In this document: one piece after another, positions 10,856-30,700 of the stretch
How the letters are laid out: the number at the start of each line of letters is the position of its first letter
Numbering within the stretch: position 1 is the stretch's first letter
NCBI GenBank assembly: GCA_012845835.1
Contig: JABAKD010000028.1
Coordinates: forward strand, 9,365,632 to 9,429,631
From: Undaria pinnatifida
Taxonomy: Eukaryota > Sar > Phaeophyceae > Laminariales > Alariaceae
Length of the DNA: 64,000 nucleotides
Direction of reading: 5' to 3'
Program-made: the position numbers and the translations under genes
The notes under the pieces: model-generated
Database searches by the model: none
The model's input: only the letters and a program-made list of their open reading frames with translations
What the model was told of the DNA's origin: nothing

Positions 10856-12619
10856 AATTTTTTTATTTGTGTGATTTATTTAGAGCTATATACAGGTGAG
10901 GAGGTCCACAAAAAAAAATGGCAAGCACATCTCTACCGTGTACGTACCGTGTGCCAATATATACTACACCGGAGTTGTCATGATATCCTTTGCAGAATGT
11001 TCACCTTCGCGATGGAGCCCTGCACCTTGGCGTGGCACGACCATCTCTCGTCGTTTGGGCGGATTCTCCACAGCGACTACACTTGGGGTCTAAATCAGCA
11101 TAAACACGCTCTTGTCCTTCTGTCTGCCCCCTCTCAAAAGCCAAGGAAGGAACTACGATATACGCACATTTTTTCCCCCCGATCGGTGTCCCTAACGGAC
11201 TCTTATACCGCAACGATGTCAACCGATAGCTGACACATGCAACAAGCGACCCACGCCCCAGCTTCCTCCTTCTATGCCCCCTTGTGCACTTCTAGACCCC
11301 AGGTACCTGATTTCAAATTACGATGTGCTCAGCCGATGACGCCGTATCTCGACAAGCACGCACATCGTTCAGAAGTTGTAAACGCACCCTCTGTTCATCG
11401 ATTTTTTATTTATACAGTTTTTCTCCTCCGGCTAGTCTAATGGGTAAAACTAAAGCTTAGCGAAGCTCACCTCACCACAAGTTGCACGTGTTTTCACATG
11501 TAGCCGTGGTGTCATTTTTGTTCCATTGCGTTCACAAGCCAGCACGAACTGTGGTGCGCCACCCGGCTTCAGTAACGACACAACAGACCTCGACCTCAAG
11601 CAGCACTTGTTAGAGGGGGGGTTATGTTGTTTTGATGTCTTTCTTTGCAGTGTGGCTCGACGGGCACTCGCGCGACTGGCTCCCCTGTTCCTTCGCGGTC
11701 TTAGCTTTTACGTGCTGGCCAATTTGATGTTGTTGCGATGTGAACCCGCGGTGGAATCGATATAGCTACGCTCTGCGCCAAGCAAACCGCCGAAAGTACT
11801 TTCGTCGAGGTGAGGTGCAGAGTCACGAAGCGCAAGTAACAAGCGGACCCGGTGGTGAGGGGTACCCTCCCTGCCCTTGTCTTGGCCAACTAAATTGTGC
11901 GAGGCATAACGGAGAAGGATTGATGTGGCCCCTGGAGAACACGGCACTCTCAAGGCCAGCTCCAGCTCTTGGCAGTGAGTGGGTCCCATAAACGGTCGCT
12001 TCGCCCCCTCTCTCTTCAGCCGGCCGGCTCTGCAGCATGCCACAACACCACCGCAGCACGGCAACCATATACCGAGCGGGTCTCCCTACTGCCCTGTAGT
12101 GCCGGTTGCCCGATGCAGTGCCTGCGAAACAGCTTGTGGTACCGGTGGGGGTCACCGCGGTGGTGGTGTTAATGTATGCGGCGTAGTGCCGGTTGCCACT
12201 ATATTTCCGGCTGGCACATACCGACGCTATAGGGGGAGCACCACTGTATGTCTAACGACGAGATCAGTCACCAAAAAACGAGAACCGGTCACGGTCGCAC
12301 GGCCGACGCCACCCAGACTACAAAACTAGTACAGAGTTTCGATTAGTGAGTGACTTGCGTGCTACATGTGAGATAGGTAGGTACTTTTTGGCAAAAACAT
12401 TTTTGTGAATGACGACTGCCCCTCGACCCCAAATGATCTGAATGACGTCTCATAATTTGTGTTTTGCAAAAACCAAAAAATGCGTCTATCTATACACACA
12501 TACCTAGGCCATGGGCTTGCTCGTCGGGTTGCGCTTTCGGCTTCACTCGGTTATCAGGAGACCAAAAGGGTGAGTGACCTCGCTGGTCTTAGCCTTCTTG
12601 TTGGTTTCGTTTTGCTGGT
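10856..12619. other. Intergenic stretch, no recognisable gene
   Basis: Apart from the repeat at 11735-11830, nothing here resembles a coding exon or RNA gene. The frames are short and share no similarity I recognise. Confidence 0.45.
11735..11830. repeat. Dispersed repeat of about 90 bp (copy 1 of 2)
   Basis: TGAACCCGC, GTGGAAT.G, CTACGCT and TGCGCCAAGCAAA recur in the same order at 12620-12715. The intervening kilobase holds no gene. Confidence 0.6.
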
Positions 12620-12715
12620 GTGAACCCGCATAAAGTGGAATGGTTCTAGCTTACGCTGCGCCAAGCAAAATCGTCGAACGAACTTCCGACAGAGAGGTAA
12701 AACAGAGTCACTCTT
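12620..12715. repeat. Dispersed repeat of about 90 bp (copy 2 of 2)
   Basis: This is the partner of 11735-11830, in the same orientation. It carries an insertion of a few bases between the CCCGC and GTGGAAT boxes. Confidence 0.6.
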
Positions 12716-12799
12716 TTATATCATATATGAGACTACAACACCATAGTCTTGGTCAGCAGGAGTAAAGCATACCTGGTACCTGGTATGACGCGTGATACG

Positions 12800-13510
12800 A
12801 TGGAGGTGTCACCACTTTTTTTTCTAATAATACCCCTCAATTTGGGAGGTCAAGACCTGTCTTGACCCAAAAACTGATTTTTGGACCAAAAACAAACTGC
12901 TGCCGGATAGATGAAAAACCCCATGGCCTAGGTATATATAGCCTACAGCGATAATAATGCAACAACAACAAAAACTATTTCCGACGATATTTGGGTTATG
13001 AAGCCTCCCGTCATTCAGAAAACATTTCAGACGAAAAATGTCACCTAGATCGTAGAAGGCGTCGTGTCTGGTACCTGGTAAGACATAAGACCTCCTGAAA
13101 AGTCAGGAGCCCCTCAGACAAAAAAAGTGGTGCAGTCAGCCTCTACCGCAGCGGACGCGTGCTGCGGCACAGGTGCACCACTTTTTTTTTCTCATACTAC
13201 TCCTCAATTCGGGAGCTTAACCCCATTTAGAGCCCCAAAATCCCTCCCTAGATACCACTTCAATTATATTTATAAAAAAAAGGGTTTCCAGTTGTCAAGG
13301 CGTTAAGAACTCTCCCAAAAACTGATGAAGAATAAAATTGCCATCATATACCGGGGATTGAAAATCTCATGGCCTAGGGGTAAAAAAAGAGAATATGGTG
13401 GGGGGAAAAAATTGCCCATTATTTATTTTTTTTCCGACGATTTTGGGCAAAGGAGCCCCGTCATTCACAAACTGTTTTCGCCCAAAAAAGGTATACCTCT
13501 ATCGTAGCAA
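12800..13510 (+). repeat. Two adjacent copies of dispersed repeat family A
   Basis: Each copy runs in order through these boxes: CACCACTTTTTTT; a CTCAATT.GGGAG box; an AAAACTGAT box; CCCATGGCCTAGG or a variant; a TTCCGACGAT.TTTGGG box; a GTCATTCA.AAAC box; and an ACCTCTATCGTAGCA-like terminus. Diverged copies or fragments of the same order occur near 10100-10590, 15440-15960, 19255-19500, 58420-58770, 59225-59580, 61600-61775 and 63120-63300. Inverted fragments lie near 9640, 12490, 21120 and 36300. It looks non-coding and non-autonomous. The second copy here carries an insertion of family F (13215-13300). Confidence 0.7.
13120..13188. repeat. Nested hairpin at the family A junction
   Basis: AAAAAAAGTGGTGCA (13120-13134) and its exact reverse complement (13174-13188) enclose a second smaller inverted repeat, CCGCAG...CTGCGG. 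The structure joins the end of one family A copy to the start of the next. Confidence 0.85.
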
Positions 13511-14689
13511 GGTCTATTATTAATACCAGTACTGCGTAATACAGTAGCCCGTTTTTCACCCCTCTGCCTTGAGCGTATGTAGATGCGTGTGGTTCCTCAT
13601 TAGTGCGGCCGCGCCCCTTGCCGGGTGAACAATACCCGCACTGCACCAAAGTGGGACCTTCGCCCTCGCAACTATATCGGAATAGTCCCGTGTACCCTGG
13701 AGAATGAGGTCGTGACAAGCGGATTCCACTCTGCACTAAACAAACTCGGGACCCATACTAAAAGGTACCGAACGAACGCCGGATCCCGAGTTCTATAGCG
13801 AGGGTCCCCGACATGGACACTGCACACTACGGTAGCCGTTGCTACGGTATTGCAAGCATCCGTCACAATTTCGCAATTTCCGTTACACCCCGATAATGCT
13901 GCCATCAGTTAAATTTTGGCGGGGGGAGGGGGGGAGGGGGGGGGGGCGACGATGGGATGTGGACGCAGTTACAGTGGCTACAACATTTTATAAGCTCCCC
14001 AAAATTACGTTTTTTTTGTCCCATTAGTCTAACCTATTGTCCCCTTACGAACCGCATACAGCATACACGGTGTGGGAGACAACCGACTTAGGACGAGAGC
14101 TAAAACGAGAGCTGGGTCATTTTTGCAGTAACTCAAGGGGAATAAAAAAGACACGATTCATGTACAGATAGAATAGAAAGAGAATAAAAAGACGCCATGC
14201 ATATTCAGTAGATTAGGAGAAAAACAAGGTTTGCTCCATTAAAAGGTACCTGGTACTGTACGGTACAAGAAAATAACGGACTAGCCCATTAAAAAGCTCG
14301 AGATAGTGAAGAAAGGAGGAAGCATGCCACCTGTGCCCCTGCCCCCAATATGTACATACGGTACATCGAAATCGCCATCGTTGGCCCCCGAAGTTACAAA
14401 AAAATGCCACTTAAAGTGGACGGCTAAAACCAACCAACACAAAGAATACAGTATGCACGCTTAAAAGTATTAACAACGCTTGCAAACAAGAAAAATACAA
14501 GGTGCACCAACCCCCCCTCCCCTCCCTCTCCCACTGAGAGGAAAAAAATACCCACTCAAGTGAGCGCCACCGCCAATCACCGCCAACACCACCAGTGCAA
14601 AATCACTCACCAACCAATCACTAATAGTGCGTGTGCACAAGAAAAAATACAGGGAATCACCATTGTCTACCCAGGTGCTAACGTCCACC
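13511..14689. other. Intergenic stretch downstream of the LRRC57-like gene
   Basis: No gene was recognised. It contains a G-run at about 13919-13945 and A-rich segments. Readthrough or a 3' UTR of the minus-strand LRR gene may extend into its right edge. Confidence 0.4.
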
Positions 14690-14933
14690 TCATGAGCGGT
14701 TCATAGTAGGATACAGCTCGCCCTTCATGCGATTCGCTGAGCATCTTACGGTGCTTCGCGCTTGGTGCGAGCAATGTTTGCCCGGCCTGTGAAAGCCCGA
14801 CGTGCCCCGTCCCGGAATAGTGGGGATGCAAGGGCCTATGGGGCTGCGAGGGTCTATTCGGATGCGAGGGTCTATGGCCTCGAGACTACGACCATGAATG
14901 GTGTAACAACTACACCCCCTGCCCACTGCCCCC
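14690..14933 (+). repeat. Poly-C-tailed dispersed repeat, copy S1
   Basis: It shares with 37455-37690 the boxes GCGGTTC.TAGTAGGAT.CAGCTC, CTTGGTGC.AGCAATGT and GTGAAA.CCCGACGTGC, plus GATGCGAGGGTCTATGG. It ends in a C-rich tail that touches the stop codon of the LRRC57-like gene at 14934-14936. Confidence 0.75.
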
Positions 14934-23347
<8,414 letters not shown>

Positions 23348-26300
23348 GCTTCCAAGCCCAGATCTCCTCTGATTGTTGCCGGAGCCGTGCTGTGCTTTCG
23401 GTTGCTTCTCACCAGTCGGCCTCCCGTGTCTACAACCTTACTCCCCCCTCCCTCTATGGTAGGTAAGCTTTCACACAGTAGAGATTGCCTTCAGACGTGT
23501 ACCGTGTACGGCGAGCGGCGAGAAAACGTAAGTACGGAGTACCGGTGGTTGTGAAATTGGAAAATGTAGTAAGGAATCTATATTACTTAGTTTAAGTACC
23601 GGAAGCCAAGGGTTTCAGTACAAATTATGTGGATCTTTTAGCAGGGACTACAATATTTAAATGGGCTAATCAGAGATCAGAGGGTACAAGGAATAAGTAC
23701 GACGTAGATGCGGTAAAACCAGGGCGGTACAACAACCTGTGAGTGAGCGTAGAAAGGAGTCCGAGCTACGGTAAGCGTGGACCAAAGAGATGATCTACCA
23801 GGAGTGTGTGGGAACTTGTACAGCAGTAGGCCAACGAACAGCAGTGTTCTTGTAGATACCCTTGCAGAATAGAGCTGATGATCCAGATAGTCGTTGCCAG
23901 CAGGAGACATGTATAATATGTCTGCTAGTATAGGTCTAGTCTAATGTCCATTGCCTAGACCTAGCACCACAGGCGTATAGCAAACGCTTACGAGTACATC
24001 TCTGCGACCTAAACATGTTGTTTAAAAAAACTTTTCGCCCCCTCCCCCAACCCCTCCCCCCCCCCCCCCCCCTCCCCCCTCGAACGCTCCGCCCTCTCCT
24101 CACTGGTTGTGAGGCTTACAGGATCTAGACTACCAGTACATGATAAACTGGTGCATTATTTCCAAAACCGTCAGATTTATCCCCTTTATAGTTTCCACGC
24201 ACAGACTGAGCTCCCCCCTCCCCCCCCGCTCCCTCTTGATCAAACCCAGGCCCCCACGTCCTTAAAACTCCGCCCTCCCCTCGTCGGTTATTATTCGACT
24301 TACAGGATTCATCACATGATAGATGCGTTTCCTTCCACAGCTGCCAGATTTTGTCCCCCTAAAAAACGGGTTTTACAGTTTCCGCGCACAGACTGACTAA
24401 CATCACCCTGTTGGCCCTGATAGCTACACTGTAGTTGCAAGGGGAGTCGCCGACCTATATCCTTAATGAGGACACACAACCCGTAATACGCGCGATCGGA
24501 GTATCACACACAGCTTGCAAAGATGAGTTTCGACAAAATCTTCGATCTCACAGCTGGAGTGTATTTTTATTTTTATAGTATGTTTTGTCTGGAAGCTAGA
24601 CTGCTCGCACGGGACAGCTTTGTAGGCAAGGTGAGGCACCCGTTGAGTACCCCATCTTTAGGGAAGAGTATAATCGGAACAAATCGAGTGCGCCGCGCCG
24701 CAGGACCACCGCCCCCCCCCTCTGTCGGTGCACCTCGTCTCCTTATCTCATCCAACCAGAAGTACTGTAGTAATAAAAAAGACGATAATAAAAATACCCT
24801 TGTGCCTTGAATTGTGAGCTACTACTGCAAGAGAGAGAGAAGAATCTGTTCATTTGGGTGTGACGGTAATTGCATCACAGATCTCCGGATTTAGTGAGGA
24901 TTAGCCCCGCGATAACCACTTTCACCACTCACCACGTACCTCCTTGGGAGTTCCACATGCGCAAAATTAGGATATACCCACCAGGGATTCTACTTTGCGA
25001 AAAAATATAAAAAGAAGAAAAACGAAAAAAATCCACGTCCTTCCCCACACCCCTTAAGGCACTGCCGGCATAAATGGCGTCCGCAATCTACATACAGATG
25101 CGCTTGAGATGCTGGGCTTGAATGCTTCCTACTAATAGGGCCCCCACGAATAACGGGGCGAGACGCTTCAATCTCGGCTGAGTTGCGAACAGGGGCCTCG
25201 AGAAAAATGTCGGGTTTCTCGAAAAAAAAAAAATGTACCTACCTGGTTTGCAACTGTGCAAAACTGGTTCGACGGCCGCGGTTTTGACAACTGAAACTGT
25301 ATCCGCAACCTACGCGTATGAATGAACTATGCCTTATAAAAATGAATAACTTTGTCTTACACTATGTCATGGACCATAGTCGACGAAAACCAAGCTCACT
25401 GACCGATGAACCCACCAGGTATCTTGTGCACAACGTACACGCGCGTGCCGCTGTGGATCAACGCTTACGACAGCGAATTGTGATCCAGAGCTTGTTGTCC
25501 AGAGCAAAACCGTTTTATTTAGGGTACTGTGACGCATCTCTTTTTTGGTGGAGCTTCGAGTTATCTTGTGCTATCATTGTATAACCATGTGTTCGTGTAG
25601 GCTCATGCACTGCTGGTCCAAGGCCCAGTCTTATCCGTGTAGACGAGTTTGGAACCACTTGAGGATTGGTGGGGCGTGTACTTGTAGCTACCGCTGATAT
25701 ATTCCTCTTACGGAAGACGGGGGCTTGGGCCATCAATACATCATGGAATGGGTCTACACGCATAATGACAGTTAGTAACAACAAGAGAGCTCGAAGTTCC
25801 AATAAAAGAGATACGTCGAAGTACACTCTATATTTTTTGCCTCTGGATTCTGGACGATAGTTCGCGGTTACCAGCGTTGATCCACCACACACACCAGCCG
25901 CACGCGTGTATGCTGTGCTCAAGCTACGACAAGGTTTGCGACCCCCCCCCTGTTCCTATACGATTGTGTGGTGCCTGATTCCCCCGGCCGGAGGCCATGC
26001 GACGCTCGATGATGAGAAAGCTTGAGACGAAGGCTCTGCGGACTACTTTCCGCGTGGTAGTGTAGCCTACCGAGGCAACTTGTTAGTTCCCTACTACGAC
26101 GTTGCTGGCCCCCGCTCTCCCGCACAGGTGTTGGCGCGCAACTACTGCAAAATACCATGATGCGATCATAGCGGGTTGTCACGAGACCGACACCGAGCCT
26201 CTTAACCAATGTATGTGGCGTACGGCAATCGCCGTACAACACCAGCACACCACCCGTCACTCCAGTGCGTTACAGTGTCTGCCCCCCCCCTTTTCCCGAC

Positions 26301-26776
26301 GGCCAGGGCGTTCGTTGGTAATACCCCCCCCGCCAAGGTGTTGAGTGTTTGAGGAGCCGAAGCCCGGCGGTCCGCGCCCGATCGTGGCATGGTCGACTGG
26401 AGGAACAGTCGACCGCGCCTACTTGCCGCGACGCAGACAAGACCACGGTAGGGGAGGCTGGTGGCCGAGTTGTTTTCCGGCGAGCCCACTGGGTGTGCGT
26501 GCTTCCCCAGCGATGGAAAGGTAGAGGGTCTTCCTGAGCGCCCCCGGAAAGAAAATGGTAGGGAAACGAAACCGCATTTTCCCCCTCATGATACACGGTT
26601 GAAACGAAAACAAGGGTATGGCAGTAAGCAGTTCGCACATTAGCGTCAGAATTGCGCGAGAGCGAGGACAAGGACAAGGGCTACGACAGTCGAGCTCGAG
26701 CGCAGCTTCGTTGCGCCTCACGCCGGTATCCCACCCAACGTCTTGCTACTGCCGTTGGCTGGTGTCCGCACCACAG
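23348..26776. other. Intergenic region between LRRC57-like start and SAC1 end
   Basis: No gene was recognised. It should hold the LRRC57-like promoter near 23.35-24 kb. It includes a family C long copy (24110-24570), a C-run at 24055-24072 and short A-rich tracts. Confidence 0.45.
24110..24570 (+). repeat. Family C long copy
   Basis: Boxes ACGGGTTTTA.AGTTTCC, CACCCTGTTG.CCCTG, TCGCCGACCTATATCCTTA, AATACGCGCGATCGGAGTAT and GATCTCACAGCTGGAGTGTA are in the same order as 50815-51075. An upstream partial duplicate lies at 24140-24215. Confidence 0.8.
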
Positions 26777-27032
26777 GACTGATTCTACGTATGATAGCAC
26801 TCCCCAAAAAAAACAGCCATTTTCTTTAACGAACGTTTCATGGCTGCTTGGCACAAAAGAAGGATGCTACGAAAAAAACGTCTTCGTGTAAGTATTGTTT
26901 TGCAAAGAACTATCGGGCGATGACGTCGGGGTGGCAAGGGCCGCCGTGTTCCAGGAGATCCGGCAGGAAATGGTTTCAAAACCGGCGATTTCGTCGAAGA
27001 AAAGTTGGGGGGGGCTACTGTAGAGCAACTCA
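26777..27032. mobile_element. MITE copy 2 (4-bp-TSD family)
   Basis: 256 bp from GACTGATTCTACG to GTAGAGCAACTC, flanked by a perfect ACAG duplication (26773-26776 and 27033-27036). Internal similarity to copies at 10593 and 62778. No coding capacity. Confidence 0.85.
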
Positions 27033-27036
27033 CAGC

Positions 27037-27656
27037 TATTATATTCCAGGGTATGTTTCACAGGCGCGCAGAAGCAAAGGCGCAACGCCTATTTTTAGCT
27101 GTGATATGTCCGTCGTTGAGACGAAACCTTGTGAAAATCGGCCGAGGCGCACGTTTCCTTGTGGGCTTGGTCATGCGGCGTTTCCGCAGAGGATGGGGAG
27201 CTTGGTTAAAACGCTGCCGTCAAGTCACAAGGGCGAGGACTACCTCGTTACAAGGCGTTCTGCCATGCGTGCCCGGCTGCGATTGAATGAGGCTTCCGCG
27301 TTCATACGAGTACACACATGGCGGTTTTAGGGATAGACGCAAGCGACCCTTGATTGTTACACGCAGCTGGAGGATGAGAATCCAATGGCGGTGGAGCAGG
27401 TCCTTGGCGGTTGTGTTCCCCAGGTTGTTTCTGCCTCATGTGCGTAATGTTCCAATTTTTTTGAGGACCCTACTTTGCTCCCAACTCGAGATTGGGGGGG
27501 GGGGGGGGGGGAGGGGGGGGGGGGAAAGCGCAGTATCACGGCACAGGAGAACAATCGGCCCTCACGACGAATGCATCGAAAGGTTTGGGTACAGGAAAAT
27601 AGCGCAACAACAAAAAAAAATCGAATGTGTTGTTATTACATTTTCGTCTAACCCCG
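27037..27656. other. 3' flank of the SAC1 gene
   Basis: This is the sequence downstream of the SAC1 stop codon on the minus strand. It includes a G-run tract at 27487-27525 (C on the sense strand). No gene was recognised. Confidence 0.4.
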
Positions 27657-27797
27657 TCATCGCTCCTCGAGGAACTCTAGAACCAATGGAAGGGCCGCTA
27701 GTCCAGCGAGAAGCAGCAGCGTCGTAAGCCGCACCCCTCTAACCCCACCGCCAAGAGCCAAGAGGTCGCCGCCCCCGGCAGCCATCACGACAAGCGC
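27657..27797 (-). CDS. SAC1: SAC1 terminal exon, membrane anchor
   Basis: [17 protein letters not shown], then [20 protein letters not shown] and EER-stop (TGA at 27659-27657). With the end of the preceding exon this gives two hydrophobic segments, as in ER-anchored Sac1. Acceptor CGTTTTCAG, phase 0. Confidence 0.82.
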   Translation of the reverse strand, partial: ALVVMAAGGGDLLALGGGVRGVRLTTLLLLAGLAALPLVLEFLEER

Positions 27798-30700
27798 CTG
27801 AAAACGAGACGAAGTATGGCATGGCATGGGACGGCATGGCAGGATTGTGACGTCAAGCGCGAGAATCGACTGTTGACCTTAGTGTTGCACTGTATAGAAC
27901 ATGCATATTAGTACAATTTCAAGTATGTCTCCGAAAAGGGGGTTCAATCATAGGGGGTTAACAAGGTTGGCAGTGGGGCGTGTGGGTGTCAAGCGGGAGG
28001 ACGATCATGTCAACATTTGTTCGGTCAGCAGACTGCGACCGGCCGACCGGCGATGTAGTGCTGTTGTACATAGTGCTGCAGCCGATTGCGATTGCTGCTC
28101 GCCGGAGTCAGGCTTGTGAATAGCGGGGTGGAGTTCCAGACGGGGTTAATTTGTGCTTTGACACACGGGGGCGCGAAATCAGTACAGTAAAACAAAAACG
28201 AAAAAAGAAACATGCCGTCCGGCTAACTTCCCAAGGCGTGCTAAACACTACTGCAAGCTCGCGGCGTCTAAACAGTAAACATAACTACAGAGCAGCACCG
28301 GCGCATTTGCGCGCATTAAGAAGCGCAGAAAACGACACCAGACGCACAACCAGCGCGAGAGCACGACAACACCGGAGTAGTTGCCAAGGACAACCCCACC
28401 CCACAACACCCGCCCCAAGCCCTCTCCCTTCTCCCTCCCTTTACTCATGCGAGCGATTCGAACTAGCTACGCCTCTAATGCCCCAAGCCTTGCAAAACAA
28501 AGCACGCTTCTTCCGCGTTTTGCCTTACAATCCAACACGCATCTTCTGCTCAAAAGCCCAACACTCACCGTCAAAGCCAGCACCGAGTACGGCCCGGCCA
28601 TGCGCAGCTCTGTAAGCGCCGCCCCCGTCGCCCTCTCCACGACAGAAACTTCCCCAACCCCCCCGACTGTGCTCTGCTCTCGCCCCCCCCCAGTGACCGC
28701 AGCCGCGGCGCCTCCCACCCCCACCCCCCCTCCGGCAGCTTCCGCCCCGAAACCTCGCCCGGTCTCCGCCTCCGGATCTGCGTCACTACTCCGTCGCCGT
28801 CGGAGAGCGCTTAGATCTCGCCGAGCGTCGGCTTCTCGCAGCCCCACGGAAGCTTGTCCCGAGTGGTCACCCTCCCCACTGCTGCTGCCAGAGGACAGCG
28901 CGTCGTTATTGCCGGTGCCTCCCGAAGACCACCCTTGCGATACCGAGGTTTCACCTTCGTTCGAAGGCGTTTTTACCGAAGAGGGGGGAGAGGAGACGGA
29001 GCCAGAGGAAGAGGAAGAGGAGTACGAAAAAGAGGAGGAGTAGGGAGAGGAAGAGGAGGAAGGGGGCGCACCGGGCAACCCTTCTGCTCGAGCCGCGGCG
29101 CTATCTCTAGCAGTGGCGACAACGGCGGCGGCGGCGGTGGCGGGGTGCGGCGCGAGGCGTGTGGTCCAAAGGTCGAGGTCGAGGGGCTCCTTGATGGACT
29201 CGTTCAAGATGTTCCCGTCGCGGTCTACCGAGGGGCGGTGCACACCTAGGAGAAGGTCCACCGCCTCTTGACGTCTGCAGACAACGAACGAGGTTGAGGG
29301 TGACGACAAAGGTCCCCCGTTGAGAAAGGCAAGAGCGCGGGGGCGGGGCATGTGCGGGGACGTGGGCGCGGGCAAGGGCGGGGGCGGGAGGGCGAGGAGC
29401 CAGGGGGCGAGTCGTACTATTCAGTTCAAAATGATGTTGTGGTGTTCAGGACATGGGTAACAATCGGCGAAAAATAGATAAGAAGAAATTATCGGCGGTT
29501 GTAAAAGGGTTAATACGAACGTCTGCGAAGTACATGCGCGATCGTTTCGCTTACCGGTGGTCCTGGAAGTTGTTGACGACGTAGCGGATGGCCGAGTTCG
29601 TGCCGTCCTGAAGCAGCCCCATCTTCGTGCGCTGTCCCGTACGGGTAAAGTCGCCCTTTAGGGCCGGAGTGCCGGCGTAGAGCATGCTGTTTGGGTGGGT
29701 TGGGTTGGATTGGGTTGGATTGGGTTGGGTTGGGTTGGGTTGGGTTGGGTTGGGTTGGGTTGGGTTGGGTTGGGTTGGGTTAGGTTGGGTTGGGTTGGGT
29801 TGGGTTGGGTTGGGTTGGGTTGGGTTAGGTTGGGTTGGGTTGGGTCGGGTTAGGTTGGGTTGGGTTCGGTTGGGTTGGGTTGGGCTCGGTTGGGTGGGAT
29901 TGGATTAGCTTCAATCACAAGCGGCAGACAGGTGGTTGAGCTTCAACGTGGCCGCCTTGTAGACGGGAGAGAAGAGAGAATCCGCCCCCCATCTCATTCT
30001 GCCTATTGCTTTGGTTTGTCAGAGGGCGACATTGGCGTATCTACTCGAAGCCTTTATACAGCGCTAACTGGCGGGCCCAACCCCCGTGCGCTTGCTCGCT
30101 GCTAGCGCCGCGTGCTGTGTATCGTCCAAACTAATCGTCATCTAAGACAACAACAAGTATCAACGCGGTAAGGTGTTCGGCGTGCGATACGTCAACGGCA
30201 GCGCTATGAACAGTGCAACAAGCACAGCATCTCCACCCGCCCCCCCCCACGCCTCTCCTCCCCCCGCCCACGACCGCATTAACTCGAAAACCAGAATGTC
30301 CCCCCCATCCCCTGTCCAGACACGCCACACAAAAACTCCACAGCAAGATCGAAAACCAGAGAGCGCCCAGAAGTCCTCTTCCCAAGCCTGCCGCCCCACG
30401 GAACGCGAAAACATTTACTCCACGCTATCATAAAGACTGTAGCACTTTTCGACAATCATTCGTGACTGACGCGACTCCTCAATTTCATCAATTCATCAAC
30501 TCATCAATTCAGGAACTACCCAACCTCATCGGAATACCATTGCCATTCGCTTTTACAATACAATTCGATGTTATCGTGGACCATGGGTTTTGCTTATTCG
30601 GGTCGCGGTTTAATTTTTCGTCAACACCAACAGTGCATCAAGCTAGGGGCCCACAGTAAGACAATGCAGAACCACCCCTACCATACTATTTGCACCATTT

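Noticed and set aside
28381-29043. 220-codon plus-strand open frame rich in Pro/Ala/Glu
   Set aside because: Antisense shadow of the SAC1 linker exon, which is supported by conserved Sac residues and splice sites.
29684-29908. [10 protein letters not shown] repeat frame
   Set aside because: Translation of (TTGGG)n only.
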